Below, piece after piece: positions 57,480 to 64,000 of a stretch of DNA of 64,000 nucleotides. Position 1 is the first letter of the stretch. Every line of letters starts with the position of its first letter. The notes beneath the pieces are model-generated. The model saw only the letters and a list, made by a program, of their open reading frames with translations. It was not told the origin of the DNA and made no database searches. The translations under genes were made by a program, and so were the position numbers. The DNA is from Synaphobranchus kaupii (Eukaryota > Chordata > Actinopteri > Anguilliformes > Synaphobranchidae), in NCBI GenBank assembly GCA_029718625.1, contig CM056380.1, positions 39,621,608 through 39,685,607 of the forward strand, read 5' to 3'.

Positions 57480-57940
57480 AAAATGTATAACTAATATTCA
57501 TCTGAGAGCACCTATGTAAAATATCTCTATCTCAAATATCTCTTGTAATAATTGCATTTTTAAACTTTCAACAGACCCTGATTTGTTAATGAAAGACAAT
57601 TGTCATCAAGTTTTTACACATACTCAAGGTAAGTTTAATAGCTGCAGCTACCTACCACTATTTAAAATTTAATTTCACTCTGTTGTTTATACATGTATCT
57701 GGTCATGCTCATTAGTGTAATTTTAAAGCAACTAACCAATTGTACTATTTTAATTGGAGGTTGTCATGAGATGGAATAAACTGCCCTCTTCACCATATCT
57801 CAGGTGAGTTCATGTATTTAACCACTTTCTTGGCAGTGCAATCCATGATCATTCAACAGTTAATTTATATGTGCTTATTTTGACAAATGTGATTGGCGTT
57901 TCACTTGTACTTGGTTGATTATTATTTCTGTTGTCTTATA
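57480..57940. other. No gene recognised
   Basis: AT-rich sequence with no supported feature. Confidence 0.5.
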
Positions 57941-57941
57941 G

Positions 57942-58085
57942 GCCAGGCAGGAATTTGTGAGAATTATAACAATCTCAAGCCAAAGTTCCTGAGTGTTCTG
58001 GACAAGTACACCCCAAGACTATTGGCATTTTGCAACATAAAGGGAGGCACAGCAGGCTAAAAGATGAAGAGCATTATTGAATGTC
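57942..58085 (+). pseudogene. SAMD3-like exon fragment (degenerate)
   Basis: After an acceptor TTGTCTTATAG, one frame reads QAGICENYNNLKPKFLSVLD then KYTPRLLAFCNIKGGTAG, a stop, then KMKSIIECLQQA. The order YTPRLL...KGG..G.KM..I...L resembles the C-terminal region of the SAMD3-like uncharacterised proteins that are abundant in fish genomes. The in-frame TAA shows it is not functional. A possible next exon is at 58455-58489. The identification is from memory of the pattern, so confidence is low. Confidence 0.3.
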
Positions 58086-58454
58086 TACAGCAGGCTAGTA
58101 AATAAACCTTAGCCTATGCTCTTCTTTATGTATTACATGGTGACTAATTCACCTCTATTTGATGGGATTTATTAGTTGAACAGTAAAATACAGATATTTA
58201 ACCATTTAATGATGTTAAGGTTATTGCTTTGTCAGTTGTAAAATCATTAGAAGTGCTAATGATAACACTGGAATAACTGAGTGGAAACCAAGCAAGGATA
58301 GATTAAATTATAATCTCTACTCATTTGTGAATGTTTTTATCAATCTACACAATATCTCATATGCCACTCATCAAATGCTCCTCATGGGTTTGAGGTGTGT
58401 ACTGCTCACTGCAAATGCATTTTATTAACAAAACGTTCTTGCCACTTTACAGGA

Positions 58455-58489
58455 CAGAACCATGGTGAAAAAGAGGAGGGAGGTCGCTG
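58455..58489 (+). pseudogene. Possible second exon of the SAMD3-like fragment
   Basis: After CCACTTTACAG the sequence reads DRTMVKKRREV in one frame, resembling the KKRREVVL-type segment that follows in the same proteins. It is cut off after 12 codons by the truncated TTAA MITE at 58484-58726. The phase relation to the first piece is not clean. Confidence 0.25.
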
Positions 58490-58726
58490 AAAATAAACCC
58501 GATAGACTGTCGTCGTATTTTATTTGCTTTGGGTGCACTGTGGAGTGTTTAAGTGTGTTTGGTAGTGGATGCTACTAGTTACCTTAGAGTTGCGCTAGCA
58601 TTAGCAATGTGTGTATGTCCAAAAGAAGGGACAGCATGGAATTATCTGAAAATGGTTTCCATCAATCAACTACATCATGGGTAAGTCGTAATTGAGACAT
58701 TATGTCCAAAATTCCGAACTATCCCT
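58484..58726. mobile_element. TTAA MITE, truncated copy 2
   Basis: Matches 60185-60419 of the intact MITE and keeps its right terminus CCGAACTATCCCT followed by TTAA (58727-58730). The left half is missing. Confidence 0.8.
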
Positions 58727-58821
58727 TTAAGAGATTGTACTGAACTAGATTTGATGAAAGCTCATAATCGTGTTTGTATGTGTACACATTTAAATATAAA
58801 TGAATAAATATATACTCTGAT

Positions 58822-59037
58822 GTGAGACTAGTGGAAACCATTAAAACCATCACACCCTGATGGGGTACCAGTGGAAACCATTAAAACCATCACATCCTGA
58901 TGGGAGACCAGTGGAAACGATTAAAACCATCACATCCTAATGGGAGACCAGTGGAAACCATTAAAACCATCACATCCTGATGGGAGACCAGTGGAAACCA
59001 TTAAAACCATCACATCCTGATGGGAGACCAAAACCAA
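58822..59037. repeat. 40-bp tandem repeat, five copies
   Basis: GTGGAAACCATTAAAACCAT then CACATCCTGATGGGAGACCA recurs at 58831, 58871, 58911, 58951 and 58991, an exact 40-bp period. Identity is high. The frame through it is not a gene. Confidence 0.95.
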
Positions 59038-59739
59038 AATGTCCCAATTCCCATCACGTAATGGTTACCATTACGTGGTGGTTTCTAATGTTTTTTCTAG
59101 CAGGGTGGGAAAGTGGATTGTTTTAAAGCATTACGCTACGAGTAAAACAGGTTGGTCACATTTCCATAAACGGGACATTATAAAACAAGGGGAAACATGC
59201 GTGAATATATGGGTTGCCAACCTGACAGCTTTATTGTATTTAGTGTCATCATTAAGGCAAAATAACGGTATTTATGTTATTAATCAATATTACTATGCAG
59301 GTAGCCTAATGAACTTCAGATGAAGCTTGAACTTTGAGAACTCCATGAGAACAGCCTCATGGAATTGATGTTTGACACTTTCATTGCATAATCAAATGAA
59401 ATTCGTTGAACAAGCAGGTTAATTTGGCGTTTTCTAAGGTGAATCTGAAGCCATTGATAGCTTATTCTCACCTGTTGCAGGTCCTTTTAACGAAATTTAA
59501 ACGCATATATTTTGTAAAATAACAGCCGTCGGGAATTACCGGGAACTCATAGGCTAATGGTTAGTGCGAATAATATTGATCATACTATTGATCCATTTAG
59601 CCTATTCCTTGATTGCACTAAACACGTACGAGCATGTCTGTTTCGCCATCATATAAGCAATCTGCCAAGGTGGAAAAGCAGGCTTTTAAAGGGAATGGGA
59701 TATGACATTTTGATTGGTTTATTGCATATCACGCCCAAG

Positions 59740-60493
59740 ACACACCTATAATTAATCAAGAGACTAGGTTCAGCCCATTTGCACGTTGCGCTGTGCTTAG
59801 CGCCCAAAAACGCCGTTAAAGGGATAGTTCGGAATTTTGGACATAATGTCTCAATTACGACTTACCCATGATGTAGTTGATTGATGTAAACCATTTTCAG
59901 CTAATTCCATGCTGTCCTTCTTTTGGACATACACACGTTGCTAATGCTAGCGCAACTCTATGGTAACCGGTAGCATCCATCTGTGGAAGCACGGCGGCGG
60001 AGCGATACTTTACGTTACCTACGAATGTAGTGCCGGCACTGGTAGACTACAACAACAAAGAAGAGCAACAAGTTGCAATGGCCATGTTCGCTCCGCCGCC
60101 GTACTTCCACAGAGAATATAGGTCAGCACAAAGTAAAGGATTCAACGATAGTTTGACTTCAAAAATGATGGTATAAACACTCAAAATTAACCCCGATAGA
60201 CTGTCGTCGTATTTTATTTGCTTTGGGTGCACTGTGGAATGTTTAAGTGCGTTTGGTAGTGGATGCTCCAGGTTACCATAGAGTTGCGCTAGCATTAGCA
60301 ACGTGTGTATGTCCAAAAAAAGGACAGCATGGAATTAGCTGAAAATGGTTTCCATCAATCAACTACATCATGGGTAAGTCGTAATTGAGACATTATGTCC
60401 AAAATTCCGAACTATCCCTTTAAAATAGCAAAAGTGGACTTTACGCCATGCGCTTAGACCAAGCAACAAGACCGCCAAGATAGAGCCCTAAGA
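59740..60493. mobile_element. GGGCYCTATCTT-type element, right-end fragment
   Basis: Ends GACCGCCAAGATAGAGCCCT at about 60488, the reverse of the GGGCCCTATCTT terminus at 43656. Its body (GCTGTGCTTAGCGCCCAAAA then ACGCCG) is interrupted at 59816 by the intact TTAA MITE and resumes with ATAGCAAAAGTGGACTTTAC. Confidence 0.5.
59820..60419. mobile_element. TTAA MITE, intact 600-bp copy
   Basis: It starts AGGGATAGTTCGGAATTTTG and ends with the complement, flanked by TTAA (59816-59819 and 60420-60423). The inverted repeats extend over 120 bp or more (GACATAATGTCTCAATTACG and ACTTACCCATGATGTAGTTG paired with the right arm), with a further inner inverted pair around GGCGGCGGAGCG. No coding frame. 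Target and ends fit non-autonomous Kolobok- or piggyBac-type elements. Confidence 0.92.
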
Positions 60494-60998
60494 GTCAATC
60501 TGGAATATTAACACATGGACTCCAGAAAGTCCAGAGATCGCAGATCACAGATGTGATTCGGGAGTGTGCAGACATTTGTGGAAATGCACGCGTCGACACG
60601 GGAAACTACAGCTCACGACCGACACGCGGCAAATTTCACAGAAATTTAACAGTTCGGACATCTTCATCTTTTCATGCAGTGAATGTTATTCAAGAACCTG
60701 CATGTTATTCCAAAACATTGTAACCATTCAGCATTTTCTCGCAACGTGTTCAGGTATATCAGAGATATGGTGCCCGAAAGGAATCACAAACTACACACAT
60801 CACATTTCCACATCATACACTCACCACCTGATGCTTAATCTCTTGAAAGCTGGTGAAACCTTGTCATTGTTTTACAATGATTTCACCACATCTGAACTCT
60901 CAATATGCAAATACATGTGCATTGGTTTGTAACATTACACATTTCACACTTTGCAGAAGTGTGTGTTTGCTACATCATACTAAGTCATTCTGTTAAGA

Positions 60999-61012
60999 GG
61001 TGTGTGTGTGTA

Positions 61013-61040
<28 letters not shown>
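60999..61040. repeat. (TG)n microsatellite
   Basis: Two TG tracts separated by TATG. Confidence 0.9.
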
Positions 61041-61043
<3 letters not shown>

Positions 61044-62360
61044 CATTACACTAGATCAAGCTTTTGAAATGTGTGTATGCTTGGTGCTTTACAGTATTGA
61101 TTACTTTTCAGAGGCAGTCAAAACAGAGGACAAAAGATGAGCCAAACCAAAAGTAAAACACAGTAGTCATACGTGGTCTCGAGTGATAAAAGCAGTAAAA
61201 TAATAAAGAATGAACCAGCCCATGTGGAAACATTAATCTTACCTAGTTGAAGTCTCCGTAGTCATCTTGAATGCTTCGTTGCCAACAGCTACTAACAGTG
61301 ATAACCAACAGTCACCAACAGTGACATCCAACAGCTACCAACAGAGATAACCAACAGTTACTTAAAACAAAGCCTATACAGCAAATAACCAAAATGTATC
61401 CACTACAGAGATATAGTTACCAGATAGAGAAGTAACTCACACTAACCCACTAACTTACATTTTTACTCCATGCTCAGATGACCTTTATCTACACAGGTAC
61501 GCATATTACAGAGCAAGCCAACACAGTAACACATACCTGGGCTAACCAATATGTTCAACCAACGCAGTTGAGCCCTTTGAAGCAACCTGTGTGAGCTGCA
61601 GGTAGGGCTTAAGGTAGAAGTGATCGCACCCCAGGAGATCTTGGAACTGTGGCAGAGAGCATTGTGCTGTCAACATAATTCTGCATGAGGGGGAAGTGAT
61701 CGAGCAACGTATCAGACCAACATGGACTAAAATGCAGCATGTGTGCATTGTGCAACACAGCAGTCTTCTTGATCGTATAGCGCTTATACTGCCTCCAGAT
61801 TCAAGGGATACAGAGCCTACGTAGGAGAAAAAATAAACTGAAGACCTGGTTTATGGTTTTTTCCAATCTACCAACCTATACGTTAATGCTGATCGATGGC
61901 GTTTATCACATGTAATCATGCACACACACGTATGTGAATACCTGTAAAATATGTCACGCTGTTCGTGACGGTACTGGGACACATGCACAGTGATTTAAAG
62001 TAATATAAAAACCAAAAATACAGATATACAGTATATGGTCAACACAGAGCTTTATGATAAGTACATGTAATGAGCAGAGGAGACTTTTCAACGGTTTCTT
62101 TTGACATAATGTCTACAATGCTACAGACAACAAAATGTCAGAAGTCAGAATCCTTCGTTTATTAAACGTGCTTGGCCTAAAAGCTCTTTTCAGGTTACTC
62201 GCATTAGAAGCTACTAGGCTGGGATTCCTTTTGTATTGAGAAATAGTAAAAACGTGCTCAACTTTGTCTAATAACCGTTTTGCCGGTTGTTGAATCCTTA
62301 GTAGAGTATATAAGGTCAAAAGAGAGAAGGACAGCAACTCAGTCTATTGTTTTATTTGGG

Positions 62361-62398
62361 CACGGACGCGTTTCGGCTTACCGCCTTCGTCAGCGTGC
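62361..62398 (-). ncRNA. Candidate hammerhead ribozyme of the Penelope-like element
   Basis: On the minus strand the sequence reads GCACGCTGACGAAGGCGGTA then AGCCGAAACGCGTCCGTGC. It has the CUGANGA core box and the GAAA box separated by a GGC/GCC stem II, with outer GCACG/CGTGC sequences that can form stem I and a very short ACGCGU stem III. Penelope-like elements are known to carry such minimal hammerheads in their terminal repeats. One extra A after CUGACGA may form an imperfect pair. Activity is inferred, not shown. Confidence 0.55.
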
Positions 62399-62922
62399 AT
62401 AAACAACAAGGACAGGTATAGGGCTTATATAACATGACGTGAGTCAATCAACTCGAACATTCAGTTAATCTATCAATCGATCAATCAATCAAACACTACA
62501 TGAATGTTTGTAAGATATAATAACACATTGTATAGAACAACATATCTGCGTGTCAGTATTGTTGCAGAATAGCAAACCTTGAAAAACACAAAAAAGTAAA
62601 TATAATGTGAACACCGATCAAAGCAATTTGGAATTTCGTTTCATTTTATGTATATTTTAATTTAGATATTTGATTGGTTCACTTTAAACGAACACATGGA
62701 ATAATACGACTATAAACACACTTGTAGCCGGAACCACACAATGTATGGCATGTTGTATTTTTAAGAATTGTTTCCTATATAAGAATCTATAAACCACATC
62801 ATTGTGAAAAAAGGTGTTTGCATTTCACTCATTCAATGGATTTTGTATTTCACAAAGTGGGACAATCTTTCAAAAGAGTAATGTGTTTTGTTTTGAAAAA
62901 CAATTGGTAAACAGTCACCGTC

Positions 62923-63949
62923 TTAAAGAAAACAGGACAGGGAATGAGAGTCATTAAGCCCTCTAGGGGAGACCGTGGATAGATGGTGTATCCACCAGGC
63001 CTCCCTTTGAAGGAGCAATTTATCTCCATCGCCGCCCCTGCATGGACTTTTTACATGTTCAATGCCCATAAACCGCAAATAACTTACTTCGTGTTTAAAG
63101 GCATTGAAATGTCGGGCAACAGGTGATTTCTCGTCATTATTCCGAATTGTGCTTTTATGTTCACATATTCTTAAACGAAGCTCTCTCTTGCATTTTCCCA
63201 CATAAAAAAAGACCACATAGACATTTCAGAATATAAACACAGAATTTCGTAGTACTTGTAATGGTTCCTCTTACTTTTAATTTGGCCCCTGAGTGGGGAT
63301 GGTAGAAAGTGTCACCTTTAATCATGGCGTTGCAACTGATACAATTACGGCAAGGGAAATTACCTTGGGGAACATTGGAAAGGAAGTGAGTCGGACTTTT
63401 TGAAATGTCCGCCTTGACCAAGTAGTCCCTCAAATTGTTCGACCTTTTATAGGTGAATCTGGGACGTGTAGCAAAAGTGTCGCCAATATTAGGGTCACTA
63501 CTTAAAATGTGCCAATGCCGGTTGACAGAGTTTTTGACATCTATAGAGATTGGGCTATAGGTGGAGACACAAGTGATAGGAGGAACAGTGGTATATCGAG
63601 GATTAGGAATGAGAAGAGTTTCTCGTTCTATTTTCCGTACTTCTTCCAATGTAGTGTTCGGCTGTTTGACATTATACCCCCTTTCCTCAAAACGTTTGCA
63701 CAGATCCATAGCATGTTTATCAAAAGTGATGTCACTGCTGCAAATGCGTCTAATTCTCAAGAGCTGACTATATGGCAGGCTACGGCGTAGTGAGGGAATG
63801 TGGAAGCTGCTGTGATGAAGAAATGTATTCCTATCAGTCTTTTTTCGGTAGACCTCAGTTTGTAAATGTCTATCGACCTTCTTAACAGAAACGTCTAGGA
63901 ACGAAATCAAGTGACTATCAGATTCTAAAGTAAATTTTATTGGAGGCAA
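62923..63949 (-). pseudogene. Penelope-like polyprotein, RT end plus GIY-YIG endonuclease, one frameshift
   Basis: The frame at 63161-63949 has ISFLDVSVKKVDRHLQTEVY, where FLDV is a conserved RT block, then YRKKTDRNTFLHHSSFHIPS and the linker PCRNCISCNAM. It then enters the endonuclease with CVYILKCLCGL. A frameshift in the overlap at 63161-63216 moves the rest to the frame at 62923-63216: FYVGKCKRELRLRICEHKST, then VARHFNAFKHEV and LLLQREAWWIHHLSTVSPRG. VYI...YVGK and the R...CEH segment are the GIY-YIG catalytic features. The polyprotein end is complete; the RT start is outside the window. Enough is present to name the group, not the genus. Confidence 0.85.
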
Positions 63950-64000
63950 CCTCGTATTTACATGTATATGGAATAACTGTAAATCTTCATCTGTCCCACT

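Larger units (their letters stand above)
62340..64000 (-). mobile_element. Penelope-like element, 3' part (runs off right edge)
   Basis: The minus strand encodes the end of a reverse transcriptase, a Cys-rich linker and a GIY-YIG endonuclease, the layout of Penelope-like elements. After the stop near 62923 there is a 3' region of about 580 bp ending near the candidate hammerhead motif at 62361-62398, as in the terminal repeats of this group. The 5' part lies to the right of the window. Confidence 0.85.

Noticed and set aside
43656..60493. One 16.8-kb transposon bounded by the GGGCCCTATCTT ends.
   Set aside because: The interval holds unrelated solo LTRs and a nest of other elements, and no target duplication links the two ends, so two separate fragments are more likely.
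60564..60932. 122-codon plus-strand frame starting MCRHLWKCTRRHGK.
   Set aside because: No recognisable motif, no splice or promoter support; kept only as unassigned sequence.
61542..61670. Exon-like piece on the minus strand after CTCTGCCACAG, ending at GTATGTG.
   Set aside because: One frame (LLGCDHFYLKPYLQLTQVA) faintly resembles the LGFANFYR block of Gypsy polymerases and another frame reads RAQLRWLNILV, but neither is convincing and no flanking domain exists.

Overview
This window looks like nuclear DNA of a teleost fish. The signs are a vertebrate-type split gene, several Tc1-like transposons, an I/Nimb-type LINE with RNase H, a Penelope-like element with a GIY-YIG endonuclease, Ty3/Gypsy-style solo LTRs, short TTAA- and TA-flanked elements, and the fish SINE/L2 tail with TAATG repeats. 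The species cannot be fixed from the sequence. No prokaryotic system, CRISPR array, rRNA gene or intact tRNA gene was seen.

The only convincing host gene is on the minus strand. It is an ankyrin-repeat protein of which four exons lie here (33700-33815, 33241-33327, 31525-31675, 1067-1228). Splice sites and codon phases agree at all three junctions. The third intron is about 30.3 kb (1229-31524), so nearly the whole left half of the window is intron. The gene continues beyond the left edge (downstream exons) and probably to the right of 33815 (upstream exons).

Layout, left to right: a degenerate AC-rich minisatellite (1-890); ankyrin exon (1067-1228); a TTAA-flanked non-autonomous element (from 1494) split by a full-length LINE (3130-8151, with target duplication); two exon-like pieces of unknown origin near 9.25 and 10.1 kb; the left arm of a large inverted duplication (about 10.49-15.42 kb) carrying Tc1 copy A, itself split by a solo LTR; a 917-bp internally deleted Tc1 with long inverted repeats (16456-17372); a 3'-truncated LINE on the minus strand (about 18540-21710); the right arm of the inverted duplication (about 24.54-27.99 kb) with Tc1 copy B; a foldback element split by another solo LTR (27.23-29.13 kb); then the ankyrin exons at 31.5-33.8 kb.

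The right half has: a 41-bp tandem repeat; a palindromic element at 35.4-38.3 kb; an almost intact Tc1 (39979-41602) beside a piggyBac C-terminal remnant (41606-42674); solo LTRs at 45852-47025 and 56043-57478 (opposite strands, same family, perfect 5-bp target duplications); a nest of elements at 48886-55664 (TTAA element, TA element, AAGTATACTT-rich element, Tc1 copy C); a degenerate SAMD3-like exon fragment near 58 kb; an intact 600-bp TTAA MITE (59820-60419); and a Penelope-like element running off the right edge, with a candidate hammerhead ribozyme at 62361-62398.

The genes do not form a pathway. The window is best read as one long, TE-laden intron plus flanking DNA, where the insertion order can be worked out from which element interrupts which.
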